A stretch of 64,000 bases of DNA, from NCBI GenBank assembly GCA_963708625.1, contig CAVPSV010000004.1, positions 930,001 to 994,000 on the forward strand. The letters run 5' to 3'. The translations under genes were made by a program, and so were the position numbers. The stretch is from DASXIF01 sp036498145 (GTDB taxonomy: Bacteria; Actinomycetota; Actinomycetes; Mycobacteriales; Jatrophihabitantaceae). Positions 1 to 8,274 of the stretch are shown one piece after another. Numbering within the stretch: the stretch's first letter is position 1; every line of letters begins with the position of its first letter. The notes beneath the pieces are model-generated. The model was not told the origin of the DNA and searched no databases. It worked only from the letters and a program-made list of their open reading frames with translations.

Positions 1-179
1 GGGTTGCGGATGTCGGCGCGCATGAATTCGGTACGCCCGAGTCGAGCCAGATCGGCCCGGCGCGGCTGCTGCGAGTCGATACCGATGACGCGGGTGACGG
101 TGGCGTCGGCGGCCAGTTCTGCGGCCAGGCGCGAGCCGAGGAACCGGCTCACACCGGTGACCAGGACGACCTTGGGCAT
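1..179 (-). CDS. NAD-dependent epimerase/dehydratase (extended SDR), N-terminal part
   Basis: Only the first 59 codons are inside the window; the gene continues beyond base 1. It starts with ATG at 179. The N-terminus reads MPKVVLVTGVSRFLGSRLA, a Rossmann beta-alpha-beta start with a slightly altered glycine motif (VTGVSRFLG), followed by an acidic residue after beta-2 (VIGID). This is typical of extended short-chain dehydrogenases acting on nucleotide sugars. It lies downstream of the small basic protein gene, the position held by galE2 (Rv0501) in M. tuberculosis. The family is clear, but the substrate cannot be judged from the fragment. Confidence 0.75.
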   Translation of the reverse strand, partial: MPKVVLVTGVSRFLGSRLAAELAADATVTRVIGIDSQQPRRADLARLGRTEFMRADIRN

Positions 180-228
180 CGCGACGGCTCCCCCGGTAGA
201 TACGCCGTTGCGCGCGGACGCGCGAGCG

Positions 229-327
229 CTACTTCTTGTTGCGGCGCTGGACGCGTGTCTTCTTCAGCAGCTTGCGGTGCTTCTTCTTGGCCATCCGCTT
301 GCGCCGCTTCTTGATGACTGAACCCAT
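229..327 (-). CDS. AURKAIP1/COX24-domain small basic protein (32 aa)
   Basis: This 32-residue protein, MGSVIKKRRKRMAKKKHR followed by LLKKTRVQRRNKK, is about half Lys/Arg. It matches the tiny actinobacterial AURKAIP1/COX24-domain protein, which is associated with the 30S ribosomal subunit (bS22-like in mycobacteria). It starts with ATG at 327 and ends with TAG at 229. It lies between the excisionase-like HTH gene and the SDR gene, exactly where Rv0500B sits in M. tuberculosis. It is easily missed because of its size. Confidence 0.85.
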   Translation of the reverse strand: MGSVIKKRRKRMAKKKHRKLLKKTRVQRRNKK

Positions 328-494
328 AGAAAACCCCGTACCTGCCCGGGATCGCCGGGCGAAGACTGCGTGACTGAGCCCGCGAATCAGCACCGGACGT
401 CCTCAGCAGCGTACTTGGTCCGCCGACCGCGCTCCGACCTGCCCTGAACTTGGCGGCCCCGCGCTGGGATTCGCTGCGCGAACTCCCCTGCTGG

Positions 495-749
495 TCAGCC
501 GGCTTCGATGAACGCGGAGCGGAGGTAGTCGTGCACGGCCTTCTCGGGAACCCGGAAGGAGCGCCCGACCCGCACAGCAGGCAGGTCACCCGCGTGCACC
601 ATCCGGTACACCGTCATCTTCGACACGCGCATGACCGACGCCACTTCGGCGACCGTCAGGAACTTGACCTCCGAGAGCGCCTGGTCAGCCGGACGCGCCC
701 CTTCTGGCTCCAGAGGGTTGCCAGGTCCGCGGGGGGCTGACGTGCTCAT
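495..749 (-). CDS. Excisionase-family / BldC-like helix-turn-helix protein
   Basis: This 84-residue protein has a MerR/excisionase-type winged helix at residues 28-80. The motif FLTVAEVASVMRVSKMTVYR is followed by MVHAGDLPAVRVGRSFRVPE. This is the single-HTH architecture of BldC and of Rv0500A, which bind DNA cooperatively on direct repeats. The first 27 residues are polar and Pro-rich. It is the next gene after proC on the same strand, as in M. tuberculosis. It is probably a transcription factor; its targets are unknown. Confidence 0.8.
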   Translation of the reverse strand: MSTSAPRGPGNPLEPEGARPADQALSEVKFLTVAEVASVMRVSKMTVYRMVHAGDLPAVRVGRSFRVPEKAVHDYLRSAFIEAG

Positions 750-921
750 GTCTCACCGACACCTTCGGCACGTGTCAGTGCGTCGGCTTCCCCACCGACG
801 AACGGGACACGCACGTGCTGGAACGAGAGTAGCGGTACCAGTGGGGCGTAAGCGACCCCAGGACCCCACCTGCTGAACCCACTCTGACGCCGATTTGTCA
901 GATTACGAGGCCTTGCTCCCG

Positions 922-1725
922 TCACCCGTTAGCACCGAGTTCACGGCTGCGCGCCCACGCCGCCTCGATCGCGGCGAGCAGGGCGGCCCGCACCCCGTGC
1001 ACCTCGAGCTCCCGGATGGCCGCAATGGTGGTTCCGCCGGGACTGGTGACCGCCTCACGAAGCTGCACCGGATGCTCACCGGAGTCGCGCAGCATCACCG
1101 CGGACCCGATCGCCGTCTGCACGATCAACTCAGCCGCCAGGGTGCGCGGCAGCCCGAGCAGGATGCCTGCGTCGATCATCGCCTCGACCAGGAAGAAGAA
1201 GTACGCGGGGCCGGACCCGGACAGCGCGGTGACGGCGTCCAGCTGGCTCTCCGGCACCCGGACCACCCGGCCCACCGCGCCCAGCAACGACTCGGCGATC
1301 GCCAGGTGCGCCTCGTCGGCATGCGCGCCGGCACTGATGGCGGTCATCGCCTGATCGACCAGCGCAGGGGTGTTCGGCATGCACCGCACCACCGCGACGC
1401 CGGGCGGCAGCATCTTCTCGATGTGCGCGGTCGTGATCCCAGCGGCCACCGATACCAACACGTGATCCGGGCCGAGGACCGGCGCCAGCTCGGCAAGCAG
1501 GGCGTCGATGTCCTGCGGCTTCACCGCGATCAGCAGGGTGCCGGCGAGGCCGGCAGCCGCCGCGGGTTCGACGATCTGCACCCCGTAGGTCGCGGCCAGG
1601 TAGTCCGCCCGGTCCGAGTACTTCTCCGCCACCACCACGTCCGCCGCGGTGCGCTGGCCGCGCAGCAGACCGGACAGCAGGGCCTCGCCGATCTTGCCGC
1701 CGCCCAGGATCGCCAGTGCGTCCAT
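922..1725 (-). CDS. proC: Pyrroline-5-carboxylate reductase
   Basis: It catalyses the last step of proline synthesis, NAD(P)H-dependent reduction of 1-pyrroline-5-carboxylate. The 267-residue length is normal for the family. The N-terminal Rossmann motif GGGKIG is at residues 8-13. The conserved SGSGPAYFFFLVEAMIDAG segment and the ProC signature region near TSPGGTTIAAIRELE are present. I chose the ATG at 1725 because an AAAGG sequence lies nine bases upstream. A GTG at 1734 that overlaps the stop of the preceding proline dehydrogenase (GTGA) is an alternative start. Confidence 0.93.
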   Translation of the reverse strand: MDALAILGGGKIGEALLSGLLRGQRTAADVVVAEKYSDRADYLAATYGVQIVEPAAAAGLAGTLLIAVKPQDIDALLAELAPVLGPDHVLVSVAAGITTAHIEKMLPPGVAVVRCMPNTPALVDQAMTAISAGAHADEAHLAIAESLLGAVGRVVRVPESQLDAVTALSGSGPAYFFFLVEAMIDAGILLGLPRTLAAELIVQTAIGSAVMLRDSGEHPVQLREAVTSPGGTTIAAIRELEVHGVRAALLAAIEAAWARSRELGANG

Positions 1726-1730
1726 CGCGC

Positions 1731-2682
1731 TCACCCTTTCGACAGGAGTGCCCGACCGAAGAAGGTCAGGTTCGCCGGGCGCTCGGCGAGCCGGCGCATC
1801 AGATAGCCGTACCACTGGGCACCGTAGGGGACGTAGACCCGCACGGTGTGCCCGGCCCGCGCCAGGCGCGCCTGCTCGTCCGGGCGAATGCCGTAGAGCA
1901 TCTGGAACTCGTGCGCGGCCAGGCTGTTGCCGTGAAACGCCGCCCGCTCGGTGGCAATGGCAATCAGCCGCGGATCGTGCGTCGCGAACATCGGATAGCC
2001 CTGCCCGGCCAGCAGCACGTTGACGCACCGGACGTAGGACAGGTCGACGTCCGCGCGCTTCTGGTAGGCGACCGACGCAGGTTCGCGGTAGGCGCCTTTG
2101 CACAACCGCACCCGGCTGCCCGCGCCGCTCAGCTCGCGGCAGTCCTGCAGCGTGCGCCGCAGATACGACTGCAACACCGCCGCCGTATCGGGGAAGTCCA
2201 GACGCAGGTCGTGCAGTATCGCCAGCGTCGAATCAGTGGTGGTGTGGTCCTCCATGTCCAGGGTGACCGTTGCGCCGGCACGCTGGGCGTGCGTGCAGAT
2301 GCGCCGTGCGTTGTCCAGCGCGATCTTCTCGCCGTCGCCCGGCCAGTGCCTGCCCGACGGCACTGAGCTTGACACTGACGTCGCAGCGCGCGGTGAGCGG
2401 CCCGAGGCGTTCGTGCAGCCCGGCTCGCTGCAGGGAATCGAGCAGCTCGACGTAGGCGTCGGCCACCGCGCGCGCCTGCTCGGCGTCGGTGGTGTCCTCA
2501 CCGAGGTGATCCAGCGTCACCGTCAGACCGTGCTCGACCAGGGAGCGGGCAGCCGCGACGCCGCCGTCGGTGTCGGCACCGCCGACGAACCGCTGCACCA
2601 GGGAGCTGGTGATCGGCGCATGCATAACCAGCCGCTCGATGCCCTTGTTGCGGGACGCGGCCAGGATCGCAGAGCGCAGCAC
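1731..2682 (-). pseudogene. Proline dehydrogenase, apparent single frameshift
   Basis: This FAD-dependent enzyme oxidises proline to pyrroline-5-carboxylate. The N-terminal half starts with GTG at 2682 and contains the barrel segments VTLDHLGEDT and DVSVKLSAVGQAL. The rest, from PGDGEKIALDNARRIC through TLDMEDHTTTDSTL to the C-terminal RVYVPYGAQWYGYLMRRLAE, is in another frame. The switch falls at about 2335-2350, where removing one base restores SAVGQALPGDGEKIA. Both halves are well conserved, so the break is either a recent mutation or a consensus error. The gene ends just before proC, so degradative and biosynthetic enzymes of the same intermediate are adjacent. Confidence 0.85.
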
Positions 2683-2692
2683 CCGGCCAGGT

Positions 2693-2732
2693 TATCCGGC
2701 GCTACCCGGCGCTATCCGGCGCTGTCCGGCCG
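2693..2732. repeat. 10-bp tandem repeat, about four copies
   Basis: Three near-identical copies of TAYCCGGCGC and a fourth degenerate copy (TGTCCGGCCG) lie head to tail between the isomerase-like gene and the proline dehydrogenase start. They occupy most of the 59-bp gap. They may be simple replication slippage or could affect expression of the downstream gene. Confidence 0.7.
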
Positions 2733-2741
2733 ATCCTGCGG

Positions 2742-3611
2742 TTAGCCGTCCGTGGCATTGGCGGCCGCGGCAGTGGGCTGCGCGACCAGGTGCAACCGGC
2801 AGAACGCCAACGCCTCAGCGAGATCGGCTTCGCGTTCGTCGCGGTCCAGCGCCCGCCGCGTGTTCACCTCGACAATCACATGCCCGTCGAAGCCGCGTGC
2901 GGCCAGGCGCTCCAGCGTCTGTTCGCACGGCTGCGTGCCCCGGCCGGGGATGAGGTGCTCATCCTTCGTCAGGCCGGTGCCATCCGCAACGTGCAGGTGC
3001 CGCAGCCGTGATCCCATCGCGTCCAACATCGCCAGCGCGTCGGACTGTGACACCGCGGTGTGCGATAGATCGAGCGTGTAGTCCCGGTACGGCTCGGTGT
3101 CGCCGGCCACATCCCAGCTCGGCTGATAGGCCGACACCACCCGACCGCGCACCCGCAGCGGGAACATGTTCTCCACCGCGAACTTGACGTCGGTCTCGCC
3201 GGCCATCTGCTCGATGCCCTTGCGGAAGTTGCGGGCGTAGTCACGCTGCCAGCGAAACGGCGGGTGCACCACCACCGTCTGCGCGCCCAACAGCTCCGCC
3301 GCGAACTGCGCCTTCTGCAGCTTCAGCCACGGGTCGGTGGTCCACACCCGCTGGGTGATGATCAGGCACGGCGCATGAATGGCGAGGATCGGTACCTGGT
3401 AATGCTGAGACAGCCGCAGCAATGCATAGGGGTCTTGGCTGATGGGGTCCGTCCACACCATGACCTCGACACCGTCGTAGCCGAGCTTGGCCGCGAGCTC
3501 GAATGCGGCGGCGGTGCTCTCCGGGTAGACCGACGCCGTGGACAGGCCCACCCTCGCGTTGGGCACGCGCAGGCCGGGGGCGTGTTCGGGCTCGGTCCCG
3601 AAAGTCCCCAT
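2742..3611 (-). CDS. Sugar phosphate isomerase/epimerase-like TIM-barrel protein
   Basis: This 289-residue protein belongs to the xylose isomerase-like TIM-barrel family (AP_endonuc_2 fold). Likely metal-ligand strands are visible in order: HPPF, the VENMFPLR glutamate, LDLSHTAVS, LRHLHVADG and IVEVNTRR. It is the positional counterpart of Rv0498. The substrate is unknown. I chose ATG at 3611 because the protein then begins just ahead of the first strand. A TTG at 3653 overlapping the ppx stop (TTGA) would add 14 residues and allow translational coupling to ppx. Confidence 0.8.
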   Translation of the reverse strand: MGTFGTEPEHAPGLRVPNARVGLSTASVYPESTAAAFELAAKLGYDGVEVMVWTDPISQDPYALLRLSQHYQVPILAIHAPCLIITQRVWTTDPWLKLQKAQFAAELLGAQTVVVHPPFRWQRDYARNFRKGIEQMAGETDVKFAVENMFPLRVRGRVVSAYQPSWDVAGDTEPYRDYTLDLSHTAVSQSDALAMLDAMGSRLRHLHVADGTGLTKDEHLIPGRGTQPCEQTLERLAARGFDGHVIVEVNTRRALDRDEREADLAEALAFCRLHLVAQPTAAAANATDG

Positions 3612-3649
3612 AGCCGGGCAGGGTAGTCCGCCGCGGTTGCGAACCGATG

Positions 3650-4582
3650 TCAACCGCCCTCGAGCCAGTCCAATCGGCGCAGGATCACACCCTCACGCAG
3701 CGCCCACGGGCACAGCTCGACCTCGGCGACGTCGAGCGCGTCCAACGCCTCGGTCGCGACGACCGCGCCGGCGAGCGTCTGGTGCGCGCGACCCTGGCTG
3801 ACACCGTCGAGCTCGGCCAGGTCGGCGGACGCCATCCGGGAGATGAACGCCGTCACCTGCGCGAGCCCGGTGCGGGTGAGCAGCCGACGTACGTACGGCC
3901 CGGCCGAGCTCGGCGCCGCGCCGGCCAGCCGGGCCAGCGTCCGGAAGGTCTTGCTGGTGGCCACCACCCGGTCCGGGCGCCCGGCGTCGAGCAGCTTGCG
4001 CGCCGGCCGCGCGATCTCGCCGGCGACGTGCTCGTGCAACGCGGCGATCGCCGCCTTGCTCGGCGGATCGTCGGCGAACCACTCGCGCGTCAGCCGCGCC
4101 GCGCCGAGCGGCAGCGACACCGCGACCGCCGGATCCTCGTCGTGACCGGCCGCGAGTTCGAGCGAGCCACCGCCGATGTCCAGGCAGATCAGGTTGCCGG
4201 CGCTCCAGCCGAGCCAGCGTCGCACCGCGAGGAACGTCAGCCGCGCCTCGTCCTCGCCGCTCAGCACGCTGAGTTCGACGCCGGCGTCGTGCGCCACCCG
4301 CTCCAGCACCGCGACCGAGTTGTCCGCGTCGCGTACCGCGGACGTGGCGAAGGCGAGCATCTCGTCGCAGCCGAGTTCCTTGGCCTGCTTGCGTGCGTCG
4401 ACTGCCGCGGCAACGAGAGCCGCGGCGCCGCGCTCGGTCAACCGGCCCTTGCCGTCGATGTGTTCGGCAAGCCGGAGTTCGCTCTTGCGGGACAGCTGCG
4501 GCGTCGGCTGCGCGCCGCGATGGGCGTCGACGACGAGCAGGTGGACGGTGTTCGAACCCACGTCCAGGACACCCAGCCGCAT
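3650..4582 (-). CDS. ppx: Exopolyphosphatase/GppA-family phosphatase
   Basis: This ASKHA-fold phosphatase hydrolyses polyphosphate or pppGpp. The 310-residue product begins MRLGVLDVGSNTVHLLVVDA, the phosphate-1 motif, and has DIGGGSLELAAGHD as phosphate-2. The ending CPWALREGVILRRLD is characteristic of the actinobacterial Ppx1 (Rv0496) group. The ATG at 4582 is fixed by the N-terminal motif. It is divergent from the cysteine-rich gene at 4632, and the downstream gene follows with overlap or close spacing. Confidence 0.92.
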   Translation of the reverse strand: MRLGVLDVGSNTVHLLVVDAHRGAQPTPQLSRKSELRLAEHIDGKGRLTERGAAALVAAAVDARKQAKELGCDEMLAFATSAVRDADNSVAVLERVAHDAGVELSVLSGEDEARLTFLAVRRWLGWSAGNLICLDIGGGSLELAAGHDEDPAVAVSLPLGAARLTREWFADDPPSKAAIAALHEHVAGEIARPARKLLDAGRPDRVVATSKTFRTLARLAGAAPSSAGPYVRRLLTRTGLAQVTAFISRMASADLAELDGVSQGRAHQTLAGAVVATEALDALDVAEVELCPWALREGVILRRLDWLEGG

Positions 4583-4631
4583 ACCGCAGACCTTAGGCGG
4601 TAGGCGAATGATCGTTGCGTACGCTCTGAGG

Positions 4632-5459
4632 GTGGCTAAGCCTGTGCGTGAGACACCGCTCGACTTTCCCCGCGAGTGGATCGAGTTCTTCGACCCGGCG
4701 GACGAGGAACACGTGATCCGCGCGGATCTCACCTGGCTGTGTTCGCGCTGGACCTGCATCTTCGGCCGCGGCTGCCACGGTGTGGAACCCGGACGCGCCG
4801 ACGACGGGTGTTGCACGCACGGCGCATTCCTGACCGACAAGGCCGACGAGAAGCGGGTGCGCGCGTTCGCCGCCGAACTCACGCCGCAGGATTGGCAGTA
4901 CTACGACCAGGGTCATGCGGAGGGCGCCGGCGGCAAGAAGTCGAAGTCGGCCAAGGACATCAAGCTGCGCATCTTCGAAAAGGACAGCGCCGGCGACGAG
5001 AAACCGGCGTTGCGCACCCGTCGTGTCGACGGCGCTTGCATCTTCCTGAACCGGCCGGGGTTCGCGGCCGGTGAGGGCTGCTCCTTGCACGCGATGGCGT
5101 TGCGGACCGGGCGGCACCCGTTGGAGACGAAACCGGAGGTGTGCTGGCAGCTGCCGGTCCGGCGCGAGCAGGAGTGGGTCACCCGCCCCGACGACACCGA
5201 GGTCCTCGTGTCCACCATCGCGGAGTTCGACCGCCGCGGCTGGGGCGAGGGCGGCCATGACCTGAGCTGGTACTGCACGTCCTCACCGGAGGCGCACATC
5301 GGCACCGAGCCGATGTACGTGTCCTACGGTCCGGAACTGGTGGCGCTGATCGGCCAGCGTGCCTACGACGAACTGGCGCAGATCTGCGCGGACCGGCTCA
5401 AGCTCGGCCTCGTCGCCGTCCACCCCGCCACCGAAGCGGCCCAGTCCCAGCGATCGTGA
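4632..5459 (+). CDS. Conserved cysteine-rich protein (Rv0495c-like)
   Basis: This 275-residue soluble protein is conserved next to ppx in mycobacteria and relatives (Rv0495c). It has many cysteines in fixed contexts: LCSRWTCIFGRGCHG, DDGCCTHGAF, ACIFLNRPGF, GEGCSLHAMAL, VCWQLPV and WYCTSS. This suggests a metal or Fe-S site of the kind seen in YkgJ-type proteins, which is inference. I chose GTG at 4632 (VAKPVRETPLDFPREW); an in-frame ATG at 4608 is possible and would leave only 25 bp to the divergent ppx. The function is unknown. Confidence 0.8.
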   Translation: MAKPVRETPLDFPREWIEFFDPADEEHVIRADLTWLCSRWTCIFGRGCHGVEPGRADDGCCTHGAFLTDKADEKRVRAFAAELTPQDWQYYDQGHAEGAGGKKSKSAKDIKLRIFEKDSAGDEKPALRTRRVDGACIFLNRPGFAAGEGCSLHAMALRTGRHPLETKPEVCWQLPVRREQEWVTRPDDTEVLVSTIAEFDRRGWGEGGHDLSWYCTSSPEAHIGTEPMYVSYGPELVALIGQRAYDELAQICADRLKLGLVAVHPATEAAQSQRS

Positions 5460-5500
5460 TGCACTGACGCGGCTATAGCAGCGCGTGCGCATCACGATCG
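5451..5500 (+). terminator. Inverted repeat overlapping the stop codon, likely terminator
   Basis: Perfect 12-bp arms, CGATCGTGATGC (5451-5462) and GCATCACGATCG (5489-5500), are separated by 26 bases. The TGA stop of the upstream gene (5457-5459) lies inside the left arm. There is no T-tract, as is usual in high-GC actinobacteria. Confidence 0.55.
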
Positions 5501-5611
5501 GAACGTTGTGGGGCGGGCTACAGGATCCTGACATTTCGTTGTCCGGGGCTGAACGTGGCGAGCGCATCGTGGATTGCGTCAGTCAGCAGCTCGAGCGACA
5601 GGAGCCATCCG

Positions 5612-6077
5612 GTGTGGAAGAAGATTGCCATCAGCGGCGCGATCGGCGCGGCGGTACTCGGTAGCGGCGCGGCGGCGCTCGCGGTGTCCGGGTCGACGAC
5701 GCCCGGCGTCACCCGCCCCGACCGCGTCCTCGGCCAAGGCCGCGGGGGGGCACCCGGCGGCACGCGCACTGATCCGGCACGCCGTGCACGGGCAGTTCGT
5801 GACACCGGACAAGAACTCCTCCGGCAGTTCGTCACCCACGACGTCATCCGCGGCACGGTCACCGCGGTGTCGCCGACCTCGATCACGGTCAAGGCGGCGG
5901 ACAACACCAGCCAGACCTACGTCGTCAACTCCTCGACCAAGGTTCGGGCCGCGCACCAACGGCAAGGGCGCCGCAAGCACCATCGGCGCGGTGCAAGACC
6001 GGTGACAACGTCGCCGTGGTCGGCACCGGGCACCACGCACGCTGACCGCGACCGGAATCGTCGACGTCAAGAAGTAG
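5612..6077 (+). pseudogene. Secreted DUF5666-like protein, multiply frameshifted
   Basis: Conserved pieces occur in alternating frames. They are a signal peptide starting with GTG at 5612 (WKKIAISGAIGAAVLGSGAA), then HPAARALIRHAVHGQFVT, then DVIRGTVTAVSPTSITVKAA with QTYVVNSSTKV, then TNGKGAASTIGAV, GDNVAVVGTG and LTATGIVDVKK ending at TAG 6075-6077. Reading through needs about five single-base corrections (near 5710, 5820, 5950, 5993 and 6040). The GTVTAVSPTSITVK to TATGIVDVKK pattern is that of DUF5666 beta-strand domains. The 3' end overlaps the convergent histidine kinase gene by 11 bp. It is probably a consensus-error patch, but decay cannot be excluded. Confidence 0.65.
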
Positions 6078-7477
6078 CCGCCGCGCGGGCGCAGCTGGTT
6101 GCGCGGCCGGCAGCGCGGACGGTGAAGCGGGCCCCACCCTCGGGTGCGTGGCCCGCTTCGACCGTGCCGCCCAGCCGCGTCACCAGCCCGTGCACGATCG
6201 CCAGACCCAGTCCGGTGCCGACCTGACGCACGCCGCGATAGCGCTCGAACAGCGCGGACCGGTCGAACGCGACGGCCAGGTCCTGCTCGGTCAGTCCGGG
6301 GCCGCCGTCGCGCACCTCGACGCACCGCATCCCGCGTTCCGGCTCCGCCCGCACCGCCAGCACGATCGGTGCGCCGGCCGGGCAGACCCGCAGCGCGTTC
6401 TCCAGCAGGCCGTCCACCGCCTGGCGCAGCCGCGACCGGATCCGTCCACGCCACCACCGGCGCCGGTGCGTCCTCCAGCACGAATCGCACCCCGGCAGCC
6501 GTGCACCGGCCCTGCCACACCTCGGCCGCCGCCGCCGCCAGCGCGCTGAGATCCGTCGCGACCAGGTCGATGCGGAAATCGGCGGCGTCCAGCCGGGCCA
6601 GGTCGAGCAGATCGGTGACCAGCCGTTCCAGCCGCTGCGCCTCGCCGACCATCACCCGACCGACCCGCGCGGTCTCGGCGTCTCCGATCAACCCGTCGGC
6701 CAGCGATTCGGCGTAGCCGTTGATCGCGGTCAGCGGGGTGCGCAGTTCGTGCGAGACCGACATCAGGAACTCCCGCTGACGCGACTCGGCGAACGCCAGA
6801 TTGCCGGCCAGCGTGTTCACCGCCGCACCCACCTCGGCGACCTCGGCGGGCCCCTCCGGCGGCACCACGACGTCGCGACGACCGGAAGCCAGCGCGTGCG
6901 CCGCGCGCGCCGTGCTGCGCAGCGGACGGGACAGTCGCCGCGCGACCAGCACGCCGAGCGCCACCGCAATGGCGACCGCGATCAGCAGCGCGATCAGCAC
7001 CCGGCGCACCACGCGTCCGACCGCCGCCAGCGCATCGGAACGGCGCTGCACCACCAGCGACCGCGCCGGTGCGGGTGGGGCGGCCCTCGACCAGCACCGG
7101 GTGCCCGTCGACACGGCGCGATGCGGAGACGTTGCCGCCCGCGATCAGCTTGGTGACGTCGGCCGGCCTGGATCGCGTCCTGCGCCAGCGAATCGGTCGC
7201 GAAGCTGACCCGGCCGCGCTTGTCCAGCGTCGCGTACTGCACCCGAAGCACCTGCAGCAGCCGGCGCGCGCGCAGCTCGCCGCCCGCGGCCGACGCGCCG
7301 GCATCGGAGGCGGTCTGGGTCGCGTCGGCGATGCCCGCCAGCGTGTGCCGGGCCGAGGACGACTCGGCATTCGACGATGAGCCCGACCGACAGCAGCCCG
7401 GCGACGATCGCAGTGATCACGGCGACGCCCGCCGCGAGCAGGGAGATGCGCAGTGACAGCGTGCCGCGGCGTTTCAT
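6067..7477 (-). pseudogene. Sensor histidine kinase (HAMP), multiply frameshifted
   Basis: All modules of a membrane histidine kinase are present, but in several frames. They are TM1 (LSLRISLLAAGVAVITAIVA) from ATG 7477, an extracytoplasmic segment (LRVQYATLDKRGRVSFATDS, then VTKLIAGGNVSASRR), TM2 plus HAMP (VLIALLIAVAIAVALGVLVA, RRLSRPL), the H-box VSHELRTPLTAINGYAESLA, and the ATPase domain (DGLLENALRVCP, VRDGGPGL, GTGLGLAIVHGLVTRLGG). Breaks lie near 7375, 7170, 7085 and 6435. The ATG overlaps the presumed stop of the preceding response regulator (ATGA). The modules are intact, so errors in the sequence are likely. Confidence 0.85.
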
Positions 7478-8176
7478 TGCGCGGCGGCCCTGCGCATCGA
7501 CCGAATAGCCGACGCCACGCACGGTGCGGATCGGGTTGGCCGGGCCGAGTTTGGCGCGCAGCTGGGCGATGTGCACGTCGACCGTTCGGTTGCTCTCCAG
7601 CGCCGCGTAGCCCCACACCGCGCTGATCAGCTGCTCGCGGCTGAACACCCGGCCGGGCCGGCGCATCAGGAACGCCAGCAGGTCGAACTCGGTCGCGGTG
7701 AGCGTGACCTCGATCCCGCCGACGAGGACACGCCGTTGCGCCGGGTCGACTCGCACCGAGCCGACTTCGAGCGCAGGCGATGCGTCCGGGATCCCCTGGC
7801 TGCGCCGCAGCACGCTGGTCACCCGGGCCACCAGTTCGCGGGGAGAGAACGGTTTGGTGACGTAGTCGTCCGCGCCGAGTTCGAGACCGACGACCCGGTC
7901 CACCTCGTCATCGCGCGCGGTCACGAACAGCACCGGCGTCCAATCGTGGTCCGCGCGCATCCGCCGGCACACCTCGACGCCGTCCATCCCGGGCAGGCCG
8001 ACGTCCAGCACGACCGCCGCCGGGCGCAGCCGGCGCACCGCCGCGAGTCCGGCGTCACCGTCGCGCTCGATCTGCACGCCGTAGCCGGCGCCGGCCAGGT
8101 TCATCCGGATGACGTCGGCGATGGCAGCGTCGTCCTCGATGACGAGGACGAGCCCTCGCCCGGTGGCATCCGGCAC
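7474..8176 (-). CDS. OmpR/PhoB-family response regulator (second two-component system)
   Basis: The receiver domain (residues 8-120) has the acidic pair EDD at 14-16, phosphoacceptor D58 (VVLDVGLPG) and the lysine of DYVTKPFSPREL. The C-terminal winged helix ends VDVHIAQLRAKLG, IRTVRGVGYSV. It starts with GTG at 8176. In the present sequence there is no stop after GVGYSV, and the frame runs into the kinase. A TGA in another frame at 7474-7476 overlaps the kinase ATG (ATGA), so a one-base indel near 7480-7510 is the simplest explanation. The direct repeats at 8221-8242 are a candidate binding site. Confidence 0.88.
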
Positions 8177-8220
8177 GCCGCGAGACTACTGATCGCGGAC
8201 TGGGTGGTGAGGTCACAGCA

Positions 8221-8242
8221 GTGTCAGCGCCGTGTCAGCGCC
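8221..8242. promoter_or_regulatory. Perfect 11-bp tandem direct repeat upstream of the response regulator
   Basis: GTGTCAGCGCC occurs twice with no gap (GGCGCTGACAC on the minus strand), 45 bases upstream of the response regulator start and downstream of regX3. OmpR/PhoB-family regulators typically bind tandem 11-bp direct repeats, so this is a plausible autoregulatory operator or a RegX3 site. The assignment is inferred from spacing and location only. Confidence 0.4.
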
Positions 8243-8274
8243 GGATCAGGCCGCCGTTCGGCAGGTTGCGGGCC

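Noticed and set aside
7145..8176. Genuine regulator-kinase fusion protein as the primary annotation
   Set aside because: The kinase is itself broken in several places, and an out-of-frame ATGA junction is present, so a lost base is more likely than a fusion.
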